Shown: one piece after another, positions 46,096 to 55,024 of the stretch
How the letters are laid out: every line of letters begins with the position of its first letter
How positions within the stretch are numbered: the first letter of the stretch is position 1
Source: JAIYCX01 sp964353175
GTDB taxonomy: Bacteria; Bdellovibrionota_C; UBA2361; SZUA-149; DAOLCO01
DNA length: 64,000 nt
NCBI GenBank assembly: GCA_964353175.1
Contig: CAYGUX010000001.1
Coordinates: 1-64,000, forward strand
Direction of reading: 5' to 3'
Position numbers and translations under genes: made by a program
Notes under the pieces: model-generated
Database searches by the model: none
The model's input: only the letters and a program-made list of their open reading frames with translations
Told to the model about the DNA's origin: nothing

Positions 46096-48192
46096 ATGGC
46101 ATTAGTAATGAAAAAAAAGAAGATGAGTGGAATGGCATACGCAATGCCGGTTCTACTAATGGGAATCATCATCATGATGATTATTCCTATTCCTTCATTC
46201 TTCCTAGACATTTTACTTGCCCTCAATATAGCCCTTTCAGTAGTTATTCTATTCGTATCTCTTTTCCTTGGACGGCCTTTAGAATTTACTAGTTATCCAT
46301 CACTAGTACTAATGACTACCCTATTTAGACTTTCACTTAACATCTCTTCAACGCGACTGATTCTAATGAATGGTCATGAGGGACTTGATGCTGCTGGCCA
46401 CGTAATTCAAGCGTTTGGTAACTTCGTTTTAGGTGGTAACTTTGTAATCGGGATCGTGATTTTCATTATCATAATGATTGTAAACCTTACAGTAATCACC
46501 AAAGGATCTGGTCGTATAGCAGAGGTAGCCGCTAGATTTACTTTAGATGCGATGCCTGGAAAACAAATGGCAATCGATTCAGATCTAAATAGTGGCCTTA
46601 TTTCGGAAACTGAAGCAAAAACCAAAAGAAAAGAACTAAGTCAGGAAGCTGAATTCTATGGGGCGATGGATGGAGCCTCAAAGTTCGTAAGAGGAGATGC
46701 CATGGCCGGTATTATCATTACCGGTATTAACGTAATCGGTGGGTTATTCATTGGAGTAATCATGAATGGTATGGGTTGGTTAGAAGCTGCAACCACCTAC
46801 ATACTTCTAACAGTAGGTGATGGACTAGTGAGTCAAATACCTGCACTTATAGTTTCAGTTAGTGCTGGTATTATTGTAGCACGAGCTGGAAGTGGAGATG
46901 ATCTTGGAACAGAGGTTACCTCACAATTAATAGCTAATAGAAAACCACTCTATCTATCATCTGGAGCATGCGCACTTTTTGCTCTTATCCCAGGCTTACC
47001 ATTTATTCCCTTTGCAGTTCTTGCAATAGCAACTGCCGTATTAGGCGCAAATGCGCAAGGCGAAAAAATCAAGGAGAAAGCGCTACTCGAAGAAGACATA
47101 CAAGCAACACAACTTCTCGATGGTCCACCACCTCCTCCTCCAGGAAGTACAGAAGAAGTAAAAACGCTTCTTGGAGTTGACCTACTTGAATTAGAGGTTG
47201 GATACGAACTTGTACCTATGGTTGATACTAGCACCGGTGGTGATCTAATTGAAAGAATTAGAGCTCTACGAAGACAGTTTGCGATCGACTTAGGATTTAT
47301 TGTTCCAGCGATACATATTAGAGACAACGTCCGGCTTGAATCTACTCAATACAGACTTATGCTAAAAGGTGTACAAATAGCTACTGGGAAAGTCATGAGA
47401 CACCACTTTCTCGCAATGGATCCAGGTGGAATAGAGATTCAATTGCCAGGAATCCCAACTAAAGAAGCTGCTTTCGGACTTGATGCACTATGGATAGCTG
47501 AAACTGAAAAAGAAAGGGCGCAATTTGCGGGTTACACGGTTGTTGATCCAGCCACAGTAATAACAACTCACTTAACAGAAGTGATCAAATCTCATGCCCA
47601 TGAGATTCTAGGCAGGCAGGAAGTTCAAGTACTTCTTGACACAATTGGCGCTGATGCCCCTAGACTAGTAGAAGAAGTTGTTCCAAACTCAATGACACTT
47701 GGAGGAGTACAACAGGTACTTTCTGGCTTACTAAGAGAAGGTGTAAGCATTAGAGATTTGAGAAGTATATTGGAGACACTCGCCGACTGGTCACCGAATG
47801 TAAAAGCCACTGAAAAGTTAATTGAGCATTGCAGAAGGTCACTAAGCAGATCAATCACCTCAAAACATGCCTCAGAAGATGGCACTTTAAAGATTATCAA
47901 TATCAACCCAAGTCTAGAAAGAATTTTAAATGAAAGCTTACAAGTCACAGATCAAGGCTCCTATCTAGCCCTTGAACCAAGCTTTGCTCATAATATTATT
48001 ACTAGACTTAAGCCATTAGCAGAAAAGTTCGGGCAACAAGGGCTTCCTCCCGTGGTACTAGCATCTGGCAGCCTTAGAGCAGCTCTATTCTCTTTCACTG
48101 AAAGATTTATCCCAGGTTTTATAATTCTCTCGCATCAGGAAATTTCACCCTCGACCAAAGTACAAGCAATAGGAACATTAGGAATAGAATAA
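46096..48192 (+). CDS. flhA: Flagellar export gate protein FlhA
   Basis: The 698-residue nonamer-forming export platform. An N-terminal half with eight helices includes the FHIPEP region: SLFLGRPLEFTSYPSLVLMT, FRLSLNISSTRLIL, TLDAMPGKQMAIDSDLN, EAEFYGAMDGASKFVRGDA and GGLFIGVIMNGM. The cytoplasmic half holds LLGVDLLELEVGYELVPMVD, RALRRQFAIDLGFIVPAIHI and QQVLSGLLREGVSIRDLRSI. A poly-proline linker (GPPPPPPG) joins the halves. Length is normal. flhG begins 1 base after its stop, with no flhF between them. Confidence 0.97.
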   Translation: MALVMKKKKMSGMAYAMPVLLMGIIIMMIIPIPSFFLDILLALNIALSVVILFVSLFLGRPLEFTSYPSLVLMTTLFRLSLNISSTRLILMNGHEGLDAAGHVIQAFGNFVLGGNFVIGIVIFIIIMIVNLTVITKGSGRIAEVAARFTLDAMPGKQMAIDSDLNSGLISETEAKTKRKELSQEAEFYGAMDGASKFVRGDAMAGIIITGINVIGGLFIGVIMNGMGWLEAATTYILLTVGDGLVSQIPALIVSVSAGIIVARAGSGDDLGTEVTSQLIANRKPLYLSSGACALFALIPGLPFIPFAVLAIATAVLGANAQGEKIKEKALLEEDIQATQLLDGPPPPPPGSTEEVKTLLGVDLLELEVGYELVPMVDTSTGGDLIERIRALRRQFAIDLGFIVPAIHIRDNVRLESTQYRLMLKGVQIATGKVMRHHFLAMDPGGIEIQLPGIPTKEAAFGLDALWIAETEKERAQFAGYTVVDPATVITTHLTEVIKSHAHEILGRQEVQVLLDTIGADAPRLVEEVVPNSMTLGGVQQVLSGLLREGVSIRDLRSILETLADWSPNVKATEKLIEHCRRSLSRSITSKHASEDGTLKIININPSLERILNESLQVTDQGSYLALEPSFAHNIITRLKPLAEKFGQQGLPPVVLASGSLRAALFSFTERFIPGFIILSHQEISPSTKVQAIGTLGIE

Positions 48193-48193
48193 A

Positions 48194-49066
48194 ATGATAC
48201 ACTCACAAGTAGAAAGAACCAACAGAATCGCAAAAAACATCCACACATCAAGAGGTGGTAGAGGTAATAAGAGAACAAATGTTATTGCTATTACCAGTGG
48301 CAAGGGGGGAGTTGGCAAAACAACTACCAGCATTAATCTTGGACTAGCGCTTACTCAACTTCAACACAAAGTATTGATTTTGGATGCTGACCTAGGGCTC
48401 GCAAATGTTGATATCATGCTAGGGTTTAAACCTAAAGGGACAATTGACGATCTCATTCAAGGGAAAGCTAACATTAATGAAATAATAGTCTCACATCCTT
48501 CAGGACTTGATATCATCCCTTCAGGCAGTGGAGTATATGAAGTTACAAACCTTGAAGATGAATCAAAACGAGTTCTACTTGATGCTTTTGAAGAACTATA
48601 CGGAATGTATGACTACCTTATTATCGACACAGGAGCGGGAATTGGTAGCAATGTTTTATACTTCAATAGTGCGGCACAGAGAGTATTAGTAGTAGTTGAC
48701 CCAGAACCGACTTCAATTACCGATGCATATGCTCTAATAAAACTTCTTTCAACCAAACACCATGTGACTCAGTTTGAGGTAATCGTAAATAGAGCACCTA
48801 AAGGTAACGATGGTAGAGAAATTTTCCGAAAGCTGGCTTCAGCTGCCAGCCGATTTCTCGATGTTCAAATCAATCTCTTAGGAGTGGTTCAAGATGATTC
48901 AAGTGCTCATGAAGCAATCGTGAGACAAACTCCATACCTTTTACTCTACCCATCAACTAGAGCAAGTAGAGATATAGTTAGGATCGCGAAATCATTAGAG
49001 AATTTACCTCAAACCAGCATAGGTTCTGGAGGACTAAAATTCTTTTTTGAATCCCTACTGGCATAG
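48194..49066 (+). CDS. flhG: Flagellar number regulator FlhG (MinD-like)
   Basis: FlhG/FleN/YlxH is a ParA/MinD-family ATPase that limits flagellar number, normally by acting on the GTPase FlhF and on the master regulator. The 290-residue protein has the deviant Walker A motif SGKGGVGKTTTSINLGLAL (about 33-51), the A' region VLILDADLGLANVDIMLG and LIIDTGAGIGSNVLYF. The N-terminal 30 residues (RIAKNIHTSRGG) resemble the usual FlhF-activating tail. It follows flhA almost directly. An FlhF gene is not in the window. Confidence 0.93.
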   Translation: MIHSQVERTNRIAKNIHTSRGGRGNKRTNVIAITSGKGGVGKTTTSINLGLALTQLQHKVLILDADLGLANVDIMLGFKPKGTIDDLIQGKANINEIIVSHPSGLDIIPSGSGVYEVTNLEDESKRVLLDAFEELYGMYDYLIIDTGAGIGSNVLYFNSAAQRVLVVVDPEPTSITDAYALIKLLSTKHHVTQFEVIVNRAPKGNDGREIFRKLASAASRFLDVQINLLGVVQDDSSAHEAIVRQTPYLLLYPSTRASRDIVRIAKSLENLPQTSIGSGGLKFFFESLLA

Positions 49067-49148
49067 AAATAATGAATCTTTATTACTGACCCCATCATCT
49101 CAATCATAGCTTAAGTGAGGTTCTGTAAAGTTTAAAGATATTTGATAA

Positions 49149-49397
49149 ATGGCAAAACCAAAAAAAATAAAAAATACCCGGTTTCTATTCTTAAGAAGAA
49201 TAGGAGCTGGCTTAATGGTTATTTGCTTTACAGTATTTGTCTGCGGACAAGTACTACATGGTGTATCCGCCCCTACGGTACTGTATAAATCTTCAATTCT
49301 CGTTATTGGAATCGGATTTTTCATGCAAGTTGTCTTAAAACTTTGGAGCTCATTTGATGACATACAAGAAAAATCTCCTGTGACAAAAGCAAAGTAG
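49149..49397 (+). CDS. Small two-helix membrane protein in flagellar operon
   Basis: An 82-residue protein with a very basic N-terminus (AKPKKIKNTRFLFLRR), a helix at about residues 18-37 (AGLMVICFTVFVCGQVL), a second at about 45-63 (SSILVIGIGFFMQVVLKL) and a short polar tail. I do not recognise the family. It sits 82 bases after flhG and 16 before fliA on the same strand, so it is probably cotranscribed with the flagellar genes. A role in flagellar placement or signalling is inference from position only. Confidence 0.6.
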   Translation: MAKPKKIKNTRFLFLRRIGAGLMVICFTVFVCGQVLHGVSAPTVLYKSSILVIGIGFFMQVVLKLWSSFDDIQEKSPVTKAK

Positions 49398-49413
49398 GAT
49401 TTAAGAGGCAAAA

Positions 49414-50178
49414 ATGACTAAAGCTAAACTAAAAGGAAAAACTGCTGATGAGCAATTTAGAAATATTGCCGAAGACGAAAGAGAAGATCTCATTCGTAGC
49501 TTTCTTCCTTTAGTTAAACGAGTAGTTCATAGACTAGCGGGAAGACTTCCTGCGGAAGTTGATATTAAAGAGATGTTGAACTCTGGTATTATAGGTCTTG
49601 TGGATGCACTTGAAAAATATGATCCAAGACATGAAACCAATTTTTCCACCTACGCTCAATTTAGAATCAGAGGCACTATACTAGATAGCTTTAGAGTTCA
49701 GGATTGGGTACCAAGATCTCTCAGACATAAGGCACATAAAATAGAAGCCGCTTATGCCAAACTTGAACAAGAATTGGGAAGAGCTCCGGAGGAAATTGAA
49801 GTAGCTACATTACTTGAAGTTGACATGCCCACCTTTCAAAAGATGTTAGGGGAAGTTACAGGCGTGGTTCTACTAAGTCTTGAGGAGCTAGGATTTGGAC
49901 ATGGGGAAGAAAGATTTAGAGCTGATGAAAGTCTAGCAACTTCAAGACCTGATCCACTTAGTCAACTTCTTGAATCAGAAAAAGTCGAAGTTGTAGCGAG
50001 AGCACTTGATAGACTTCCAGAAAAAGAAAGACTCATAATAACCCTTTATTTCTACGAGGAATTAAACCTGAAAGAAATAGGTGAAATTATTGGAGTTACA
50101 GAATCTAGGGCTTCACAAATTAGATCAAGAGGGCTTCTTAGATTAAAAAGCTATCTTAAAAAAGCTAATCAGAACTAA
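49414..50178 (+). CDS. fliA: Flagellar sigma factor FliA (sigma-28)
   Basis: This 254-residue alternative sigma factor directs late flagellar genes. AGAGG lies six bases before the ATG. Region 2: LVKRVVHRLAGRLPAEVDIK, GIIGLVDALEKYDPRHETNF and STYAQFRIRGTILDSFRVQD with DWVPRSLR. Region 3: LEQELGRAPEEIEVATLL. Region 4: ALDRLPEKERLIITLYFYEE, LNLKEIGEIIGVTESRASQI with the helix-turn-helix. The sequence is of the WhiG/FliA group. Position at the end of the flhB-flhA-flhG unit means it is probably expressed from the sigma-54 promoter at 44941. Confidence 0.95.
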   Translation: MTKAKLKGKTADEQFRNIAEDEREDLIRSFLPLVKRVVHRLAGRLPAEVDIKEMLNSGIIGLVDALEKYDPRHETNFSTYAQFRIRGTILDSFRVQDWVPRSLRHKAHKIEAAYAKLEQELGRAPEEIEVATLLEVDMPTFQKMLGEVTGVVLLSLEELGFGHGEERFRADESLATSRPDPLSQLLESEKVEVVARALDRLPEKERLIITLYFYEELNLKEIGEIIGVTESRASQIRSRGLLRLKSYLKKANQN

Positions 50179-50312
50179 ACCGCCCTAGCTCGGTACGGAC
50201 ACTCCCAATATATATGGTAAACTCATTTCTATCGAGTGAAGCATTACTATTTTCGATGAAATCTTTATATATAATACTTCCAAAACTAGCCGACAAATAG
50301 TAATAGACTCCA

Positions 50313-50876
50313 ATGACATATCAGGTTTATAAAACTATAAACAGCATACTTTCCATCTTTTTTTCTAGGTCAAGAACTGATGAAAAACTGAGAAAACTCC
50401 TAGACTCTACACCCAATCCAGCGGTTCTTTTTGTCTGTACTGGAAATATTTGTAGAAGTCCATTTGGTGAATTTTACCTAAAGTCAATTTCCGATAGCTC
50501 CATAGTAATTGAGTCTGCGGGCACCAAAGCAAAGAATGGCCTTTCAGCAAACGAAGTGGCTAAAAGCTCTGCCCAAACAAGAGGAATTAATCTAGACTCG
50601 CACCGAACTTCCGTGCTAACAAAAGAGCTCATTCAAAAACATGATATAATCCTACTAATGGAACCAATGCACTTCTTCCAAGCTCTTAAAAGCTTCCCGT
50701 CTTTAGGTACAAAGAAATTTTTTCTATGCGGATTAATTGCCGACAAAAGACTCTCTACAAAACTAATTACAGACCCCTATGGTAGAGACTCTTCAATTTT
50801 TGAAAAAGTCTTCATAACAATTGAGTCCGCTTGTAATAATCTAAATAATTTAATAACTAACAAAGGAAACGCATGA
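50313..50876 (+). CDS. Low-molecular-weight protein tyrosine phosphatase family
   Basis: The 187-residue protein has the LMW-PTP P-loop VLFVCTGNICRSPFGEF with C43 as nucleophile and the Arg and Ser of CxGNxCRS, then IESAGTKAKNGLSAN, DSHRTSVLTKELIQKHDIIL and the general-acid loop DPYG (about 154). A 35-residue N-terminal extension (KTINSILSIFFSRSR) precedes the usual start. Bacterial members dephosphorylate tyrosine kinases of polysaccharide synthesis or act as arsenate reductases; no partner is nearby. GCCGACAA at 50289-50296 looks like a sigma-28 -10 box, but the -35 box is poor. The gene overlaps the next by 4 bases. Confidence 0.88.
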   Translation: MTYQVYKTINSILSIFFSRSRTDEKLRKLLDSTPNPAVLFVCTGNICRSPFGEFYLKSISDSSIVIESAGTKAKNGLSANEVAKSSAQTRGINLDSHRTSVLTKELIQKHDIILLMEPMHFFQALKSFPSLGTKKFFLCGLIADKRLSTKLITDPYGRDSSIFEKVFITIESACNNLNNLITNKGNA

Positions 50877-51007
50877 AAGGCTTCACTCTATTTGTAGTCA
50901 TATTTTTAGGACTATCTATTTACTTCTTTAAAACCAATGCTTTTATTTCACTAGTCTGCCTACTGATTTTAATCGGCGGTCTCTATGGTGGTGGTAAGGT
51001 CGGCTAG
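50873..51007 (+). CDS. Small hydrophobic protein, 44 residues
   Basis: The ATG overlaps the stop of the phosphatase gene (ATGA) and the frame ends with TAG at 51007, overlapping the convergent pgl end by 4 bases. The product (MKGFTLFVVIFLGLSIYFFK, then TNAFISLVCLLILIGGLYGG) has two short hydrophobic helices with a glycine-rich end. The overlap at both ends and the clear membrane character support a real gene. Function is unknown. Confidence 0.55.
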   Translation: MKGFTLFVVIFLGLSIYFFKTNAFISLVCLLILIGGLYGGGKVG

Positions 51008-51675
51008 TCTAAGTCTGTAAATATCACAGTATTTGCAGACTCCAATGCATACTTCGCGGGGCAATCCATTGGAGTAAGTTCTGGATTAAGCAAATTTTCA
51101 TATGCCTGTCTTTTACCCTCACCAAACAATAATAAAATATTATTGTTGGCTTTAGAAATAACGCTGTGATTTGCAGTAACTCTTCGACTAGGTGGCTTAG
51201 GTGAGCCCTCAAATACGATGTAATCCGTCTTCAAGGAGTGTGAAGGCCGCAGGTTAGGAAAGATACTGGCAATATGCCCGTCTTCGCCAACACCTAAGAA
51301 TATCAAATCAAATATTCCGTGGTGTTTCTCAAGAACAGAGCTATAAATTGAAACTGAATTTTCTTCTTTCTCCACATTAAATGGAGCAAGATCGACCTTA
51401 TCCTTTAATTGAGTAGTTTTATCTAACTCATGTCTAAGTAATAAATAATTTGAATCTCGGTCATTAATGGGCACAGCACGTTCGTCTATGGTTAAAGCGG
51501 ACATAACATCTGGACATTCTAGCCCGTCGATAAGCTGGATCATGGGCGAGATACTTCTCCCTCCACATAAACCAAGCAAAAAAGGCTTTTCATTCTTTCC
51601 ACTTTTTAATATCTGAGAGAGAGTTTTCTTAAAACCATCTTCATCCTTAACTACACTGTATTGATTGGATTTCAC
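51004..51675 (-). CDS. pgl: 6-phosphogluconolactonase
   Basis: At 223 residues this is the DevB/SOL-type lactonase of the oxidative pentose phosphate pathway, hydrolysing 6-phosphogluconolactone. Motifs: FLLGLCGGRSISPMIQLIDG (phosphate loop), LTIDERAVPINDRDSNYLLL and FDLIFLGVGEDGHIASIFPN (the most diagnostic segment), then RRVTANHSVISKANNNILLL. No zwf or gnd gene lies next to it. It follows the release-factor-like gene after 27 bases on the same strand and may be in one transcript with it and sucA. Confidence 0.92.
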   Translation of the reverse strand: MKSNQYSVVKDEDGFKKTLSQILKSGKNEKPFLLGLCGGRSISPMIQLIDGLECPDVMSALTIDERAVPINDRDSNYLLLRHELDKTTQLKDKVDLAPFNVEKEENSVSIYSSVLEKHHGIFDLIFLGVGEDGHIASIFPNLRPSHSLKTDYIVFEGSPKPPSRRVTANHSVISKANNNILLLFGEGKRQAYENLLNPELTPMDCPAKYALESANTVIFTDLD

Positions 51676-51702
51676 GTAACTACCGTTTTAATATATTTGA
51701 CA

Positions 51703-52119
51703 TTAGATATCATCTTTAGAGACCTTTCGAGCTGACTTCTTCTTACTCTGAAACTTCTTTTCCTGCAAAACCTTTTCTTTTGCTCTTTTAGATCGTTTTC
51801 TCTTTTGCCTTCGAATCTTCTCTCGATCTTGTTCTTTCTTACTTTTATCTCCTAGAATTCGCTCTTCTATCCGTTCACATAACTGAATTCGGGCGTAATA
51901 TCGATTTAATGCTTGCGATCTTGTCTTTTGACATTTAATCTCGATGCCACTTGCTTCATGAAAGATATATACCGTTGATGAAGTTTTATTTATTTTTTGT
52001 CCGCCCGGTCCAGACCCACGAATAAACTTCTCCTGAAGACTCTCTTCGGTAATACCGAACCGCTCCATCCTCTCAACTAAAGCATTTTCCTTTTCTAAGG
52101 CAACCTTAAATTTAGCCAT
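51703..52119 (-). CDS. GGQ-domain peptide release factor homologue
   Basis: A 138-residue stand-alone RF-1 catalytic domain with the hydrolysis motif GGQ at 39-41 (FIRGSGPGGQKINKTSS), then VYIFHEASGIEIKCQKTRSQ. The C-terminal 50 residues are very basic (REKIRRQKRKRSKRAKEKV), which anchors such proteins on stalled ribosomes. The size and layout fit the C12orf65/ArfB-related group, which rescues ribosomes without codon recognition. It cannot be a normal RF1 or RF2, as the codon-reading domains are missing. It starts 44 bases after sucA on the same strand. Confidence 0.88.
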   Translation of the reverse strand: MAKFKVALEKENALVERMERFGITEESLQEKFIRGSGPGGQKINKTSSTVYIFHEASGIEIKCQKTRSQALNRYYARIQLCERIEERILGDKSKKEQDREKIRRQKRKRSKRAKEKVLQEKKFQSKKKSARKVSKDDI

Positions 52120-52162
52120 AAATTCCGAACCATCTTATGACCAAAGTCTGAAAAAAACCTTA

Positions 52163-54832
52163 CTAACTAATCGTAAAAGCCATATTCAGCAGTGCTTCTT
52201 GTTCCATACTATGAGCTTTTGGTGATCCGGTTGCGGGACTTGCACTTGCAGACCTCTTCACTGACCTCACTGAGATATTCCCAGCTACTCTTTTTAATGC
52301 TGGATAAATAAAGGTAAATGCGCCCATATTTGATGGCTCATCTTGAACCCATATTATCGTCTTTAAATTAGGGTAATCCTTGATAGCCTTTCTAAGTTCT
52401 GCTTCTGGAATTGGATAAAGTTGTTCCAGTGAAGCAACCGCAGTATTTTCTATACCTTTTATCTCTCTATACTTCCTCAATTCATGAACAACCTTTCCGC
52501 TACAAAGAATTAACCTTTCAGCATAAGGACGTTCAGCTACCTCAGTATTTAAAACATTCTGAAAACTTGAATTGCTAAATTCTTCTATAGGTGAGCTCGC
52601 AGCAGGCAACCTTAACATTCCCTTAGGAGTCATGACAACTAAGGGTTTTTTCCATGCTCTCAATTGTTGCCTTCTAAGAAGATGAAACATTTGAGCGCTA
52701 GTGGTAGGTTGCGCAACTTGCATATTATCTTCTGCGCAAAGTTGTAAAAATCTCTCTAACCTTGCACTCGAATGTTCTGGGCCGGAGCCTTCATAGCCAT
52801 GCGGTAACAACATTACTAAACCAGAGAGATTCCCCCACTTATCTTCCGCAGCAGAGATAAATTGATCAATAATAATTTGTGCGCCATTTACAAAATCACC
52901 AAACTGAGCTTCCCACAATACAAGTGCCTTAGGGTGCTCCCTCGTATATCCGTACTCATAACCGAGAGCGGCCGCTTCTGATAACATAGAATCATAAATA
53001 GTAAACTTTCCTTGATCTGAAGATAAATTTTGCAAGGTTGAATACGGCCTACCGTTTTCATAATCGTAGAGCATCGCTTGTCTATGATTAAAAGTTCCTC
53101 TTCTAACATCCTGCCCTATCAAACGAACACTAAAGCCTTCAAGCAATAGAGAAGAGAAAGCTAGCGCCTCAGCCATTCCCCAATCAACGCCCTTATTCCC
53201 TTGCACCATCTCCAATCTCTGAGCCAACAGCTTCTGAAGCTTAGGATGAACATTAAAATCATCTGGTGTAGTGACTAGTAAATCTCCAAGTTGACTTAAA
53301 GTAGAACTCTCTACTTGAGTTGGCACCTCGTAAGATTCATCATAAAAACCTCCGACATAATTTGCCCAGTCATTAGAGGACTTCTCTAAAATTGGCTTAG
53401 TCGTGATTTCTCTTCCTCGCTTTAAGCTCTCTTCTAATAAAGATAAAGCACCCTCTTCCAACTGTTGGATATTCTCTTCAGATACGCCAATCTCTGCGGC
53501 GTATAAATTAAACAACACTGGCCTTTCCTTGACATCCCGATACACCACAGGTGAAGTCAAAGTAGGATCATCTGCCTCGTTGTGCCCGAATCTTCTGTAA
53601 CCAACAACATCTATCACTACATCACTTAAAAACTCGCATCTATAATCAGCGCAAATTCTACCGACCTTAATAACGTCTCTAGGACTATCTCCATTCACAT
53701 GAAAAATAGGAACTTCTAGCCTCTTAGCAATATCAGTACAATACCTGCCAGAATAAAGTGATGGTTGAGTCGCAGTAAAGCCGATCAAATTATTCACTAC
53801 GATATGAACCGTACCGCCGATGGAGAATCCAGGAATCGATGCATAATTCAAAGCTTCCGCTGCAATTCCCTGACCTGCAAATGCGGCGTCTCCATGAAGT
53901 ATGATACATAGAGTTTTTCTACCTTCGGTATCCCCATCTAAATCCTGCCTAGCCTTAGCTCTTCCCATAATTGTAGCATTAACAGCTTCAAGATGACTTG
54001 GGTTCGGCGCTAATTCGATTTTTATCTTCTTACCTAAAGAAGTAACATAAACTCCAGTTGCTCCTAGGTGATACTTTACATCATCCCCACCCAATGCACT
54101 TCGAGGATCAACGTCTTCAAACTTCGCAACGATATACTCAGCCAAGGTATCCGCTATATGATGTAATATATTTAACCTACCACGATGAGCCATTCCTATC
54201 ATGACAGTTTCAACACCTTCCTCTCCCGCCTGATCTAGAATACTATCGATAAGAGGAACCACAACTGCAAGACCTTCTAAAGAAAATCGTTTAGCTCCAA
54301 CATATTTAGTATGTAAAAACTTCTCAAAAGTCTCAACTGATAATATGCGTTTTAAAACTGCGCGCTCATCAAACTCCTCTGGAGCTGATTCCATTCTAGC
54401 AGAAATCCAGTCACACCTATCAGGCATGGACATTTGCATAAATTCAGCTCCGATATTCGCGGAGTACACTGATTCCAGATTTTTAACCAATAAGCTATCC
54501 TTATCTATCGCCTCAATATGCGGATGGATAATAGGCTTCATAAATCCAAGAGGATCGAGGGTGGCACTTAAGTGTCCCCACCTTCTATATAAATCAATAA
54601 TCTCTCTCTCGCTTAAATTCTCAGAAGACATAAGTTTGTTCTTATTTTTATTGCTTGATTTAACTACTGTTTTAATGCTCTTTTTCTGAGGGGCTTCCTC
54701 TTTTCTTATGGGCACCACTTTAGAGCTTTTTTTTACCTTAGGAGATCCCTTAGAGGCTACCTTTGAGGGTGAAGCCTTTTTACTCACAGTTTTTGTGGAT
54801 GATTTTTGCTTGGTTGTTATTTTTTTAGTCAT
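52163..54832 (-). CDS. sucA: 2-oxoglutarate dehydrogenase E1 component
   Basis: The thiamine-diphosphate-dependent E1 subunit decarboxylates 2-oxoglutarate. Motifs: IDLYRRWGHLSATLDPLGF, GMAHRGRLNILHHIADTLAE, NPSHLEAVNATIMGRAKARQ and LHGDAAFAGQGIAAEALNYA with VNNLIGFTATQPSLYSGRYC (TPP site), GYRRFGHNEADDPTLTSPVV, and near the end VWVQDEPSNMGAF-type sequence (IIWVQDEPSNMGAF). The chain is 889 residues. The first 66 are a lysine/serine-rich, low-complexity segment replacing the normal E2-interacting N-terminal domain; an internal ATG at 54631 is a possible alternative start. No E2 (sucB) gene follows. Confidence 0.93.
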   Translation of the reverse strand: MTKKITTKQKSSTKTVSKKASPSKVASKGSPKVKKSSKVVPIRKEEAPQKKSIKTVVKSSNKNKNKLMSSENLSEREIIDLYRRWGHLSATLDPLGFMKPIIHPHIEAIDKDSLLVKNLESVYSANIGAEFMQMSMPDRCDWISARMESAPEEFDERAVLKRILSVETFEKFLHTKYVGAKRFSLEGLAVVVPLIDSILDQAGEEGVETVMIGMAHRGRLNILHHIADTLAEYIVAKFEDVDPRSALGGDDVKYHLGATGVYVTSLGKKIKIELAPNPSHLEAVNATIMGRAKARQDLDGDTEGRKTLCIILHGDAAFAGQGIAAEALNYASIPGFSIGGTVHIVVNNLIGFTATQPSLYSGRYCTDIAKRLEVPIFHVNGDSPRDVIKVGRICADYRCEFLSDVVIDVVGYRRFGHNEADDPTLTSPVVYRDVKERPVLFNLYAAEIGVSEENIQQLEEGALSLLEESLKRGREITTKPILEKSSNDWANYVGGFYDESYEVPTQVESSTLSQLGDLLVTTPDDFNVHPKLQKLLAQRLEMVQGNKGVDWGMAEALAFSSLLLEGFSVRLIGQDVRRGTFNHRQAMLYDYENGRPYSTLQNLSSDQGKFTIYDSMLSEAAALGYEYGYTREHPKALVLWEAQFGDFVNGAQIIIDQFISAAEDKWGNLSGLVMLLPHGYEGSGPEHSSARLERFLQLCAEDNMQVAQPTTSAQMFHLLRRQQLRAWKKPLVVMTPKGMLRLPAASSPIEEFSNSSFQNVLNTEVAERPYAERLILCSGKVVHELRKYREIKGIENTAVASLEQLYPIPEAELRKAIKDYPNLKTIIWVQDEPSNMGAFTFIYPALKRVAGNISVRSVKRSASASPATGSPKAHSMEQEALLNMAFTIS

Positions 54833-55024
54833 AAAATAGCTTGGAATCTTAGGTACTTAGCTGGAGCACTCGCGTGACCTGCTTCTTAGCTTACATAGTG
54901 TAATTATTATCTAATTACGGCAAATGTTTACTATTAAAAATAACTTATTTCAATATGTGGCTTTAGCACTCGAAAGGCATAATTCAGAAAAAATGCATGG
55001 ACATCAAATTAGAAGTTGGGCTAC

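Noticed and set aside
49120..49150. TAAAGTTT before the two-helix gene as a sigma-28 promoter
   Set aside because: The -35 match is good, but a GCCGATAA-like -10 box at the right spacing is absent and the element lies too close to the start codon.
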